Source: Oegoconia quadripuncta (Eukaryota > Arthropoda > Insecta > Lepidoptera > Autostichidae). From it: 64,000 bases of DNA. The DNA is taken from assembly GCA_949316235.1 (NCBI GenBank), contig OX438741.1, forward strand, positions 15,563,124-15,627,123. Reading direction: 5' to 3'. The position numbers and the translations under genes were made by a program. The notes under the pieces are model-generated. The model saw nothing but the letters and a program-made list of their open reading frames with translations, ran no database searches and was not told the origin of the DNA. This document shows, piece by piece, positions 30,850 to 40,588 of the stretch; position 1 is the stretch's first letter; every line of letters starts with the position of its first letter.

Positions 30850-31078
30850 TACCCGTATGTAGTTAACATACCGAACATTCGCACTAAGCGGTTCGATTCT
30901 TTATTCATAATGCGAACAGCCAAGACATGGAACTCCCTTCCGGCGTCAGTCTTTCCTGAATCCTACATCCTTGGGATCTTCAAGAGCAGGGTGAATAGGC
31001 ATCTACTGAGATCTTCGGCCACATCGTCACTTCCCATCAGGTGAGATTGTGGTCAAATGCGTATCTAGTTAAACATAA
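30850..31078 (+). mobile_element. LINE-E 3' end
   Basis: One frame reads SQDMELPSGVSLS; the expected LINE ending is visible as WNSLPASVFPESYILGIFKS then RVNRHLLRSSATSS in the adjacent frame. The 3' UTR CATCAGGTGAGATTGTGGTC leads to an A-rich end. That UTR resembles the SINE-B tail (CATCAGGTGTGATTGAGGTC). Confidence 0.75.
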
Positions 31079-31455
31079 AATAAATAAAGTACTTCCGCGT
31101 AAGCGAATCCGAAGGTGAAAGCTTGTCTCAGAAAGGTAAAGGAAGGTTTGGTGTGATCAGTGAGGGTCGAGTGGGGAGCCATTCCGCGATCGTGGAGGTC
31201 GCCGCCGCGCGGTCCACTCAACGCAAGTCACGTACAGTTTTAATGTCAGTGTAGAGGGATACGCCGATATCTTTATGTGGGATATCGTAGTTTGTTGAAA
31301 AACTTGGAAGACAAGACGTGCAAGACAAAAAATTGAAATGTTGTTTATTTATTTATTTACTCTAGGTACATTAACAGTAGTACATATATTATAATTCGAT
31401 GTGACATGGTTTATGGTACAGTTCTTATATGTCTACCAATTAAAAAGACTAATTA
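31079..31455. other. spacer with a short GC-rich patch
   Basis: 31190-31220 is CpG-rich (CGATCGTGGAGGTCGCCGCC). A TCAGT initiator-like motif lies near 31244. It might be a promoter fragment; evidence is thin. A LINE tail-like stretch follows at 31340-31450. Confidence 0.25.
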
Positions 31456-31850
31456 AGCTTTTTCAATAAGGTTCCAGTTGATATACAAAATCTTCCTCTC
31501 AATAAATTTAAAGATACTATAAAACAGAAACTTATTGAGAAAGCATATTATAAAATATCAGACTATTTAGATGATAATCATCCCTGGACATAATCAGATC
31601 GTTCGCATGCCAGGTTATTTCATAATTAATAATGAAATGTAAAACCTGTATGTAATATAAAAACCTTTATGTAAAATCAAAGCCTGATTTTAAAAGAGCA
31701 ACCGTTCGAGTTTCTTGCTTGTTCTTCTCAGGGGAAAATTGCATTTAGAACAAGCAGTAGCTTAAAAAATTTAAAATTTACTATGTAAAATTGACTATTT
31801 TAAGTGTACTCTGTGTACCTACAAAATAAAGCATTTTTGACTTTGACTAA
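31456..31850 (+). mobile_element. LINE-A 3' fragment (GACTTTGAC-tail variant)
   Basis: C-terminal codons NKVPVDIQNLPLNKFKDTIK and DYLDDNHPWT, then the UTR with ACAAAATAAAGCATTTTTGA and a CTTTGAC end instead of the TTTTGAT repeat. Confidence 0.85.
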
Positions 31851-31904
31851 GATTAATAACTAAAAGATAAGTGAATAATTATGAATAATAGACGAATGAA
31901 AAAT

Positions 31905-31966
31905 CAGTCAACATTATTTATTTATGCTAGGTACATAGAGTACACTTAAAATAGTCAATAATTGCA
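31905..31966 (-). mobile_element. LINE-A 3' UTR scrap
   Basis: TTTATGCTAGGTACATAGAG TACACTTAAAATAGTCAAT is the inverted end of the LINE-A UTR; about 60 bp. Confidence 0.6.
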
Positions 31967-32424
31967 GCAATCCTCAGTAAGGAGATAATTGAGGAGTTGG
32001 TAACTTAAAGGTGGACAGTATATTTGTAAAAGCATTTATAATGTAATACTTATTACAATCTTTCGTTGATACAGATCGTATAGCAAGTCGGTTTATCAGG
32101 CGACCGCTGCCCGATGGCGTGCCGACATCACGAGATTGCTCCCCATCCCGGGGGACTCCGGGAAAAAACGCGGGTAACCGGGTCAGGGTTGTGAACATTG
32201 AACGACCATATAAATTGCTCGTCTCGTCATCTAATCGTGTCAATTTCGTATCACTTTGTTCGGTGAATTTAAATTTGAAAGTGGAATCGCGGTATTTTCT
32301 TACAAAAACAGGAACAAGGCCGCTGTGTTACACTTTGCCGTGTCGGATAGAGAAGTGTGGTTGCTGCATGTAAAAATGATAGAACCAACCCGTCTCTTCC
32401 CGTGGGAGTCAGAACCACTCAACC
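31967..32424 (+). other. unassigned, promoter/exon-like patch
   Basis: GC content rises between 32090 and 32190 (CCCCATCCCGGGGGACTCCG). CATATAAATT at 32209 could be a TATA box. Downstream a short frame reads FGEFKFESGIAVFSYKNRNK and is cut by LINE-A at about 32425. No transposon family recognised. Confidence 0.25.
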
Positions 32425-33047
32425 GTTTGCGCAATTTATTAATTTATCAATTGAGACCTGCAGTGTCACTTAAAAACAGATTTAAAGAGTATAATATTCT
32501 AACCTTTTCGTCACAGTACATTTTTGAAAATGTAATGTGTGTCAAAAAATATAGCATCATTTAGGAAAAATAGTGATAAACATGATGACAATACAAGAAA
32601 TAAAGATAAACTTGCAGGTCACGTAAGTCGCCTCCACAAAGTCAGTAATTCATTCAAAGGGTTATGTATACGCTTTTTCAATAAAGTTCCTGTTGATATA
32701 CAAAATCTTCCTTTCAATAAATTTAAAGATACTATAAAACAGAAACTTATTAAGAAAGCATATTATAAAATATCAGATTATTTAGATGATAAACAATCAT
32801 GGACATAACCAGCCCGTTCGCATAACCAGGCTATTTCACAATTAATAATGAAATATTATAATATAAAATAATAATTTTGTAATATAAAAACCTTTTTTTA
32901 AAAGAGCGACCTCTCGAGTTTCTTGCTTGTTCTTTTCAGGGGAAAATTGCCTTTTGAACAAGCAGTAGCTTTAAAAATGTAAAATCTGACTATTTTAAGG
33001 TTACCCTGTGTACCTACAAAATAAAGCATTTTTTGATTTGATTTGAT
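32425..33047 (+). mobile_element. LINE-A 3' part
   Basis: Starts in the C-terminal region (YQLRPAVSLKNRFKEYNILT), has one frameshift near 32545 (VKKYSII versus NIASFRKNSDKHDDNTRNKD), reaches DDKQSWT and the complete UTR with a TTTGATTTGATTTG end. 5'-truncated insertion. Confidence 0.9.
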
Positions 33048-33291
33048 TTGTCCTGGTTAAAACTGTAACCAAAAGAGACAGTCTACTGCCCGTGGTTTTT
33101 TTTTTGGTTTATTTATCCATAGAATATTATTTGAACAATCTTCACTATGCGACGCCTACGAAAACCTGTAAAGGTTTGCGTGTAGTGCGAATGAGGTCAC
33201 TGACCCGCCGCGTTATTAATTATTACAAAATATATGTAACGTAACTTAAATATCTAGATACATAAGATGATATACGAAAACAAGTAGACAT

Positions 33292-33485
33292 GTGTCTCTC
33301 TATCGAAATAAAATTTATTGAAAGGGCACTTCCTACATAGTTCCATCTATAAAGTACTTCTTCAATGCATTTTTACATTGTTTTATGTTATGTGAATATA
33401 GTTCACCAGGAATACTATTTAAAATATCTGGTAAAATATAATCCCATATTCTCATGCCATATACATTATTAAATTTAGGTAGTTG
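33292..33485 (-). pseudogene. LINE-J C-terminal fragment
   Basis: The minus strand reads YGMRIWDYILPDILNSIPGE, then LYSHNIKQCKNALKKYFIDG TM and a stop, followed by AATAAATTTTATTTCGATA. It looks like the last 40 residues of a Jockey-like RT with its polyadenylation end. Confidence 0.65.
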
Positions 33486-33887
33486 ATAGAGTTAGGTAGG
33501 TTACAACAGTAATCAGCGTATGGGTGCGATAGTAAACCAGCGCTGAGCTCTTATAAGCACAGCATAGCGAGTCGTATTCCTTTCGCTACTGCGACACTTA
33601 TCTGAGTGTTCTGTTACTTTATTTGCCTAACAAATTGTTGTATTGTGTCGAAGTGGCGAATAAACAGTCAGTCTCTTTTAACCAAGGCGCGTTACCTTCA
33701 TGCTGTTCGAAGCAATTCCTCCTATTATCTGTAGTTGAAATTCATTGTAACCATTAATAAATTATCTTACAGCATACATCCAGTATTCCGCTGTTCTCAT
33801 AGATAAAAAGAATGTCCAAGTTCGTTCGCTCAGTCTGTAGTGAACAGTGTTCCAACTTTATATCGTAAGTAATTATATCATTACATA
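33486..33887 (+). other. candidate LTR or promoter relic
   Basis: Contains GAGCTCTTATAAGCACAGCA (TATA-like) and about 120 bp later GGCGAATAAACAGTCAGTC (polyadenylation-like), the internal order of a short LTR. No matching second LTR was found in the window. AGACTGTCTCTTTTGG near 33077-33092 (inverted) resembles the right part. Confidence 0.25.
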
Positions 33888-34112
33888 CTAGCTTTTTGCC
33901 CGCGGCTTCGCCCGCCTGGGATAACTTTATCGCGGAAATTTGTTCACACCCCGCGGCAACTACTCACTTTATCGGGATAAAAAATATCCTTAATTCAGGC
34001 TCTGTTCTACCTATATACCTAATTTCATACAAATCCGTTCATCCGTTTCGCCGTGATAGAGCTACAAACAAACATCCAAACTTTCTCAAATTATAATATT
34101 AGTTAGATTTCT
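33888..34112 (+). mobile_element. RTE-related SINE copy
   Basis: ACTAGCTTTTTGCCCGCGGC, TAACTTTATCGCGGAAATTT, CATACAAATCCGTTCATCCG, end AATTATAATATTAGTTAG. More complete than 22266-22573. Confidence 0.78.
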
Positions 34113-34211
34113 GGGAGTATTATTATATTATTATATATCAAAATTAAAATTGACCGTGAATATTAGTTCAACATAATTAATATAGTTTGTAGCAATAAAT
34201 TGAGTGAATTC

Positions 34212-34368
34212 AATGATGTCGATTAGGATGTACATCAACTAAACTAAAATAAAACCAGTTTTAAAGTAGTACTGTATCTTTCTCTCTATAACAGTACGAT
34301 GCGACGGCACCACTCCAAAACATGGTTTTAGTTTAGTTTAGTTGGTGTACATCCGAATCGACACCAAT
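34212..34368. mobile_element. MITE with about 48-bp inverted ends
   Basis: The left arm AATGATGTCGATTAGGATGT ACATCAACTAAACTAAAATA and the reverse complement of the right arm (ATTGGTGTCGATTCGGATGT ACACCAACTAAACTAAACTA) match over about 48 bp with few differences. The spacer is about 60 bp and non-coding. The superfamily cannot be told from the ends alone. Confidence 0.75.
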
Positions 34369-34439
34369 ATCAATTTTCACGATTGTTTCAACGGCGATGG
34401 GCTCACCTCTTTTCTAGATCTGTATTTCGAAAGATGGAT

Positions 34440-34520
34440 GTTGTTTCATGCATTAGACTATTAATGTTTGGAACACACAAACTCTGATGTTTGGGATATC
34501 TCTGACCACCCCAGGTCGTG
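34440..34520 (+). repeat. dispersed repeat D
   Basis: TTAATGTTTGGAACACACAA, then TTTGGGATATCTCTGACCAC and CCCAGGTCGTG. It lines up with 48838-48912 (TTAATGTTTGGAATACCCAA). Confidence 0.5.
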
Positions 34521-34538
34521 AATAGAATAGAAGAGAGA

Positions 34539-35086
34539 TAAAGTCAAAGTCAAAAATGCTTTATTTTGTAGGTACACGAGTACACTTAAAATAGTCAATT
34601 TTACATTTTTTTAGCTACTGCTTGTCCAAAATGCAATTTTTCCCTGAGAAGAACAAGCAAGAAACTCGAAGGGTTGCTCTTTTAAAATGAGGCTTTGATT
34701 TTACATAAAGGCTTTATATTACAAAAAGGTTTTTATATTTCATTATTAATTGTGAAATAGCCTGGCATGCGAACGATCGGACTATGTCCAGGGATGATTC
34801 TCATCTAAATAGTCTGATATTTTATAATATGCTTTCTTAATAAGTTTCTGTTTTATAGTATCTTTAAATTTATTGAAAGGAAGATTTTGTATATCAACAG
34901 GAACTTTATTGAAAAAGCGTATACATAACCCTTTGAATGAATTACTGACTTTGTGGAGGCGACTTATGTGACCTGCAAGTTTATCTTTATTTCTTGTTTT
35001 GACGTCATGTTTATCACTATTTTTCCTAAATGATGATATATTTTTTTGACATACATTAGATTTTCACAAATGTATTGGAGGCGAAT
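34539..35086 (-). mobile_element. LINE-A 3' fragment
   Basis: The minus strand carries the RT C-terminus and UTR with the GTCAAAGTCAAAAATGC (CTTTGAC) tail variant. Part of the UTR around 34690-34745 has a repeated TTTTATATT segment. Confidence 0.88.
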
Positions 35087-35219
35087 GTGAATATGGTACA
35101 CCACGGTAAACGTGCTAGGATAAAATTAGTATACTAAAACAACGAACGTACATGAACAGTTTTAGGAGAGCAAATAAAGCGAACACTGAAATAACAATGT
35201 AAGTATTTGAAAACCACAA

Positions 35220-35460
35220 CCCGACAGCATATTTTGTAGTTTGTGGGTGCCATGTTGGATTTTCTACAACAAAATGTATCCTATGACAATCTGAGGATTT
35301 CGACGAATTTTTACGACACCTGCACTTCAAACCTCTGGGGATCGAACCCGCGACCTTCGGATTCGTAAATTCTATGTAATTTACATTGAGCCAAGGAGGG
35401 TGCTGAGGCTGCAGGAGGTAACATAGATAGAAACACCTGAAAAACACTACCCTTGGGAAG
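35220..35460 (-). repeat. composite: SINE-B head inside a CGGTTAAG-type repeat
   Basis: 35332-35398 is a minus-strand SINE-B-like tRNA head (GGGATCGAACCCGCGACCTT, ATTGAGCCAAGGAGG). Flanking it are blocks shared with 1610-2065 (CGACAGCATATTTTG, ATCCTATGACA, GGAGGTAACATAGA). Confidence 0.45.
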
Positions 35461-35659
35461 AGGCAGACGTTTTTATAAAACAAAATTGTTATGAATCCCA
35501 AAGCATCGTCCGCAATAGGTAATATTTTGTCGAGCGACATGACGTGTCCCCGGAGAAATGGGGCGACGTTGCCAGACTTTGCCCGACATGTCTAATAGAT
35601 TCGAGTTAACTGATGTGAACGGACACAAGGCATCGGGCGACGTGGGGAGAAGAATTCGG

Positions 35660-36297
35660 ATGTCACTTGTAGGTAACACAATATAATTGGTACAGATCCC
35701 TAAGAGTTCGGGTGTGACTTTGTAGGTAACATAATTGGTACCAACAGATCCCTAAGAGTTGGGAGTCACTTGTAGGTAACACAATAAAATTGGTACAAAT
35801 CCCTAAGAGCTCGGATGTCACTTGTAGGTAACACAATAAAATTGGTACAGATCCCTAAGAGCTCGGATGTCACTTGTAGGTAACACAATAAAATTGGTAC
35901 AGATCCCTAAGAGCTCGGATGTCACTTGTAGGTAACACAATAAAATTGGTACAGATCCCTAAGAGTTTGGATGTCACTTGTAGGTAATAAAATTGGTACA
36001 GATCCCTAAGAGTTGGGATGTCACTTGTAGGTAACACAATAAACTTGTTACAGATCCCTAAGAGCTCGGATGTCATTTGTAGGTAACACAATAAAATTGG
36101 TACAAATCCCTAAGAGCTCGGATGTCACTTGTGGGAAACACAATAAAATTGGTACAGATCCCTAAGAGCTCAGATGTCACTTGTGGGTAACACAATAAAA
36201 TTGGTACAAATCCCTAAGAGCTCGGATGTCACTTGTAGGTAAGATAATTCGTACCTACAGATCCCTAAGAGTTGGTATGTCACTTGTAGTTAACAAA
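35660..36297. repeat. 52-bp minisatellite, about 12 units
   Basis: The unit starts ATGTCACTTGTAGGTAACAC, continues AATAAAATTGGTACAGATCC and ends CTAAGAGCTCGG. TCCCTAAGAG occurs 12 times at spacings of 44-55 bp. Central units are almost identical; edge units carry small insertions and deletions. No embedded open gene; short minus-strand frames are by-products. Confidence 0.92.
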
Positions 36298-36817
36298 ATT
36301 TTCGTTATAATCTTCCCAACATTTCTTTTAGTAAAATAGGTGTGGCACCCCTACGTTAAACATGACTTAATCTATAAATATTAAGAACTTAAACTACCAA
36401 CTGCTTAAAATCATACCTTATATCTTGTTTTAAACAGTGCATTAGTAGCTTCCCTGCGATGAAAGAGCGAGACAGAATGCCCATTTCCTTGGTTCGCGCT
36501 CTGTGTAGTGTGTGACCCCGAAACTCATGTCACGGCCTAATGAGCATAACACAATTATGCCCCATGTCCTACGGGCCCACTTTCACCATCCTCGGCTAAC
36601 GCTAATCAGCCTTTATAGCACTTCAACGGGTTCTGATTGGATTACGAGGACCTTTCCTAGAGGTCAGTTACGTAAAGCCGACCACCCCAAGCGTGGAGTT
36701 ATTGAAGTGTCAAATGGAATTTAGTAATTAAAAATACTATGTTAGGTGTATGAGTAATTATTGTATTGCAATAAGCGAATATTTAGTTACAAGATTTTAA
36801 GCGAGCGTAATGTTAGC
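36298..36817. other. no recognised feature
   Basis: Not AT-extreme, possibly single-copy. No coding exon with splice signals could be argued. Confidence 0.35.
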
Positions 36818-36979
36818 CTGACTACCTACCACCATCTTATCGAAATCTGCCGCCAATTAGCAATGTTAATAGCATTGTTGTGTTCCGGTTGTCAGTTTGT
36901 CAGTTCACCTTCGGCCTCATCTTCACTTAACATCAGGTGTGATTGAGGTCAAGTGCTAACCCGTTGTGGATAAAAAAAA
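36818..36979 (+). mobile_element. SINE-B fragment
   Basis: Begins at CTACCTACCACCATCTTATC and ends TGCTAACCCGTTGTGGATAA; the block between GGTTGTCAG and TTCACCTTCGG is deleted. Confidence 0.75.
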
Positions 36980-36989
36980 ACGCCAACAC

Positions 36990-37116
36990 GCCAGATAGCC
37001 AGTCCCACAAATGTGTTGATGTTTCCGGGTCAGTACACTTCCACCTTCAATCTCATCTGCACTTAACATCAGGTGTGATTGAGGTCAAGTACGAAGCTGT
37101 CGTGCATAAAAAAAAT
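36990..37116 (+). mobile_element. SINE-B 3' fragment (tandem to previous)
   Basis: AGATAGCCAGTCCCACAAAT to GTCGTGCATAAAAAAAATAA, lying head-to-tail behind the preceding copy. Confidence 0.75.
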
Positions 37117-37667
37117 AAAAGAATACGTCGTACTGCTGATGTTAATGTTGTGCAGATATCGATATAAAACTAATTGTGTAACAAATTTTTAATTATTAGG
37201 TAGTACAGTGAAGATACACAGACGACTAAGAAGTACTTCATGTAGTATACGTACATTTCGGCTTGATATACCCTTTACACGTTATATATAGATAAGTATT
37301 TACATATTAAGAAGGAAGACACTAGAACAACCAACAGGTACGAGACCGTTAAATACTTGAAATACATCAAACACCAGTATATTATTTACAGGCTTCAAAT
37401 TAGTGTGTTGATTTGCCCATGACGGTGCATTATAACCTGTTTAATTAATCCCAATGAGTAAATATATGGTAAACTGAGATTAGGTTGGAGTTAACGGTGC
37501 TCCTGAGCCCGGTTGCAAACGTCCCGTAATAAGGTTTGCTACTTAAGTGCCTGTCAGGTCATGTGACCTATGTCATACTTATAGGTCCCAGCTGAAATTT
37601 CAATACTATGTAGGGTCCCGTATCTGAAATATCCACTCCACGGAGAACAATAATTGAAAATTTTACA
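37117..37667. other. no recognised feature
   Basis: Mixed DNA with no coding frame and no repeat assigned. Confidence 0.35.
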
Positions 37668-37917
37668 TACATACATAATGTCACGCCTGTTTCCCGTAGG
37701 GGTAGGCAGAGACCACAGACTTCCACTTGCTACGATCCTGACACAGCTCTTCTGCTTCCTTCACTCTCATAAGGTTGTTCATACATGCTCGTCCGTTTAG
37801 GGTACTCTTGCCTTGGCCTTTCTTTAAAACGTCCCCGATTTGATCATGGTACGTTCGCCGTGGTCTTCCCCACAGAACAGATCTGTTCTGTGGTCTTCCC
37901 CTACCAACACTACCATC
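37668..37917 (-). mobile_element. RTE-1 3' fragment with internal palindromic duplication
   Basis: Matches the 3' end of RTE-1 from the TACA tail to the region coding GRPRR. At 37859-37902 the GTGGTCTTCCCC block is present twice, separated by the palindrome ACAGAACAGATCTGTTCTGT, absent from the copy at 24430-26206. Confidence 0.85.
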
Positions 37918-37964
37918 ACAAGCATATAGTTGCTTACTGTGAAACTAGATGGCGCTGTGTGTAT
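37918..37964 (+). mobile_element. SINE-A 3' end scrap
   Basis: CATATAGTTGCTTACTGTGA AACTAGATGGCGCTGTGTGT; joined directly to the RTE-1 piece. Confidence 0.65.
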
Positions 37965-38035
37965 GCGCTTGACTTGAGATCGCTTATTAACCTCATTTTG
38001 TTAGTAAATGTTGCGAACCCCTGGATGTTTGTTTA

Positions 38036-38075
38036 AATAATTTATAGCTTCTCCTGACGGGGACTTTAGATACCT
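38036..38075 (+). repeat. short shared block (TTTATAGCTTCTCCTGACGG)
   Basis: AATTTATAGCTTCTCCTGAC GGGGACTTTA recurs at 45477-45515 with one difference region. Family unknown; the flanks do not match. Confidence 0.4.
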
Positions 38076-38321
38076 GTAATTTCGTTTGAAAACAATTGCA
38101 CATATGTTATGCAACAGTTACTCCGGAACAGTCCGGAACAGTGACATGTTTGTTTACACAGTGTATAACTGTAACAGTATGGCCAGTGCTAGAAGTTTAT
38201 AAATGTATTCCCATTTCGTTACATTGTTTACAATATCAGCACATATTAAACTGAATAATATCTCGAAACACAGTTGAAACTTCGAAGTAATTACAAAAAC
38301 ACAATGAATTTAGCTTTCAAA

Positions 38322-38447
38322 TAAACCTTCAAGAAACGAGCCTACACCTTCCTCAAAGGCCGGCAACGCATCTGTGACCCTTTTGGTGGTCGATGCTGTT
38401 TGCGGTGACACGCAAGCTCGTTTGCCGCTCTCTCAAAAAAAAAATCT
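38322..38447 (+). mobile_element. CR1-like (Zenon-type) LINE 3' end, deleted
   Basis: CCTTCAAGAAACGAGCCTAC to ACGCAAGCTCGTTTGCCGCT plus A-run. The part between TTTTGGTG and GGTGACACGC is shortened compared with 20236-20522. Confidence 0.8.
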
Positions 38448-38459
38448 GGTTTTTGTGTC

Positions 38460-38681
38460 GAGGCAAGTTTCAAATTTTATTGGACCAAAACTTAGCCAAT
38501 CTAACAGCATTGTGTGTGGGGTTAAGGAGGTCGTCGAAGGTGCAGCTGTCAGGACACGCAGACCAAGACAATATGTGATCCATTGTTTGTGGAGAGACTC
38601 CACACTCGCATCGATCACTCCCGCCATCGGGCACAGATTATCTTTGCTGCGGCCAAGTTCAGATAAATAGAAATTGAACAC
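38460..38681 (-). pseudogene. LINE C-terminal fragment (Cys/His-type end)
   Basis: The minus strand reads ELGRSKDNLCPMAGVIDASV, then LRVLTAAPSTTSLTPHTMLL DWLSFG. The LCP..GV.....V...H pattern resembles the zinc-binding end of R1/I-type LINEs, but the key Cys and His spacing is broken. Confidence 0.45.
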
Positions 38682-38952
38682 GCATGTTCAAATTTCAAAA
38701 AAGTTCAAATAAACAGTAAGTCCCGTTTTTCCGGCCCCGAAATTTCCGAATATTTTAAAAATTTTCTCGCTTTTCCATATTTTTTTTAAATTAGCCTAAC
38801 TTGTCCCACAGCTGGGCAAAGGCCATATTTTCCATATATCCCCCGTTAAAATTCCCGGGGGAAAATCGAGAAATCAGTTCTTAGCAAACTCTTGGTCCTA
38901 CAAACTATCTTCTTCAATTTAAGAGCTATGCTCTTGTCGGTGGAGTAACGAT

Positions 38953-39090
38953 TTTATAAATGAAGACATCCATAACTCGGGTACACATGTCCGTATTCAT
39001 CACACAAACATATGCCCCTAGCGGGATTCGAACCCGCAACCTTTTGGTATAGTGGTCAGAGTTGCTAACCACAACACCAAACAGGTCTTA
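38953..39090 (-). mobile_element. SINE-A 5' half
   Basis: The minus strand has the tRNA-like head (AAGACCTGTTTGGTGTTGTG, GGGTTCGAATCCCG) and the first body part to ATGGATGTCTTCA. The 3' half is missing. Confidence 0.8.
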
Positions 39091-39149
39091 TGATGATATA
39101 GTTATGATGTTAGTATGGTTTTTTCCTCTCAACTACAGCCTATGCTGTG

Positions 39150-39330
39150 ATGGGGATCTGATTTTATACTGCTTTGCGACACCGAATACTAGCTACAGCT
39201 TACTTATAGATTGATATTCCATATATTTATGATGTATTATATTGTGCATACAACCCGACAAATTAACTGTAATGTATGTGTGTCGCTAAATGGATCAAAT
39301 AAAGTTTTCTTACTCTTATTCTTACTTGTA
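39150..39330 (+). mobile_element. LINE 3' UTR fragment
   Basis: Ends GTATGTGTGTCGCTAAATGG ATCAAATAAAGTTTTCTTAC with TCTTA repeats; it resembles the LINE-H end (GTATGTGTGTGGCTGGAGAA). Confidence 0.45.
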
Positions 39331-39429
39331 TAATAATTATATAATAGTAATTACTTGTATTATATATTATATAGTCTTATTATCAATCTCAATCTAAACT
39401 ATCGGGATACTGAATATCTATTAACATAT

Positions 39430-39535
39430 ACACAATGAATTAATAAATATATATACATATATATACACACACACACACCACTGATGCACACTATACACAC
39501 ATATATCATCACACACACACAAACACACATACACG
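39430..39535. repeat. TA/CA-rich microsatellite
   Basis: ATATATACATATATATACAC followed by CACACACA runs with interruptions. Confidence 0.85.
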
Positions 39536-39549
39536 ATTATATAAAATGT

Positions 39550-39750
39550 AAGCTTACTTTAAAAATGTTATAAGACATTTTGTTATGTAAAAAAAAAGAC
39601 CTTTGCTAACATATGATATGGAATAGTGGTTCATCCTACTACAGGCTTTTGTAAGCTAAAAGGAGGATCCTACAACTTGTATTGCCATACTTGTAGTAAA
39701 GAAAATAAACGTTTTTGATTTTTTGATTCTTGATTTTTGATTTTTTGATC
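39550..39750 (+). mobile_element. LINE 3' UTR with (TTTTTGA)n tail
   Basis: AGTAAAGAAAATAAACGTTT then TTGATTTTTTGATTCTTGAT repeats. LINE-like end, family unassigned; no coding remains. Confidence 0.45.
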
Positions 39751-39753
39751 ATA

Positions 39754-39999
39754 CGACCTGTTTGGTGTAGTTGTTAGAAACTCTGACTGCTATACCAAAA
39801 GGTCGCGGGTTCGAATCCCGGTAGGTGCATAATGTTTGTATGATGAATACCGACATGTGTACCCGAGTTATGGATGTTTTCATTTATAATAAGTATTTAT
39901 TTATAAAAAAAATATGTATTTATATAGTTACATTAATCAACTGGTATCCACAACACCAGCCTATAGTTGCTTCATGTGGAACTAGATAGCGCTGTATGT
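39754..39999 (+). mobile_element. SINE-A copy, near full length
   Basis: CGACCTGTTTGGTGTAGTTG, B box GGTTCGAATCCC, and 3' end AGATAGCGCTGTATGTC. Diverged by scattered substitutions. Confidence 0.85.
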
Positions 40000-40145
40000 C
40001 CAAAAATATTTTATTTATTTATTTATTCATCATTAGTACAGTTTTATAGGAGGCGTGTATATACGTAGTATAAATATTTATTTATTATGTTTTATGTCAC
40101 CTTCACATACTGCTCTCTATCGATTCTTAGCTACATTACAATGAC

Positions 40146-40201
40146 ACAATCTACTTTCCTGCTACATATCATGCTTGATATGTAGCAGGAAAGTAGATTG
40201 T
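40146..40201. repeat. perfect 26-bp inverted repeat, 4-nt loop
   Basis: ACAATCTACTTTCCTGCTAC ATATCA (40146-40171), loop TGCT, then its exact reverse complement (40176-40201). No mismatch. It ends about 40 bp before a splice-acceptor-like site. Confidence 0.95.
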
Positions 40202-40242
40202 AATAACACAAACTCGCTTAACACATGGCTTTTCTCTTCCAG

Positions 40243-40400
40243 GGTGGGACGAATGAAGAGCGCCCAGTTCTTGGAGCTGAGCATAATGCTGAGTCCCACT
40301 CTTCCTTACCACAGTGACACACAACACTTGTATTTGTCGTTCTATGTTTTGTACTTTGTTCGTTATATTTTATATGTTAAGTTCCTTTTGTACGTTTAAT
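40243..40400 (+). other. candidate terminal exon after a strong acceptor
   Basis: A branch-point-like CGCTTAAC (about 40215) and CTTTTCTCTTCCAG (40229-40242) precede GGTGGGACGAATGAAGAGCG. Two frames are possible: VGRMKSAQFLELSIMLSPTL to a stop at about 40399, or GGTNEERPVLGAEHNAESHS SLPQ with an earlier stop. Neither is recognised. It could be the last exon of an undetected host gene. Confidence 0.25.
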
Positions 40401-40449
40401 TTGTGTAGTTCTTTCTTATGACACGTCAACTTCAAACGCATTCGAAAAT

Positions 40450-40588
40450 CGAATGATCCGTCAATTTTAAAATAGGGGTCCAAATAAATAAATAAATATA
40501 AATAAATAAATCTCTTTATTTCATATATATATCAGCACTTTAACAATGAAGTTCTGCCAACTGTACTAGTTTTCACTGTGTTACAGTA
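40450..40588 (-). mobile_element. LINE 3' UTR-like host of the R1-like insertion
   Basis: AAATAAATAAATATAAATAA ATAAATCTCTTTATTTCATA looks like an inverted LINE polyadenylation end. The sequence resumes after the inserted element at 43611 (GGCAGTTTCTTCCCAAAAAT). Confidence 0.4.

Noticed and set aside
33486..33760. Complete LTR retrotransposon
   Set aside because: TATA-like and polyadenylation-like signals are present, but no second LTR, primer site or pol/gag sequence was found; kept only as a low-confidence relic.
35660..36297. CRISPR-like array of regularly spaced repeats
   Set aside because: Whole 52-bp units repeat without unique spacers, and the context is eukaryotic; it is a minisatellite.
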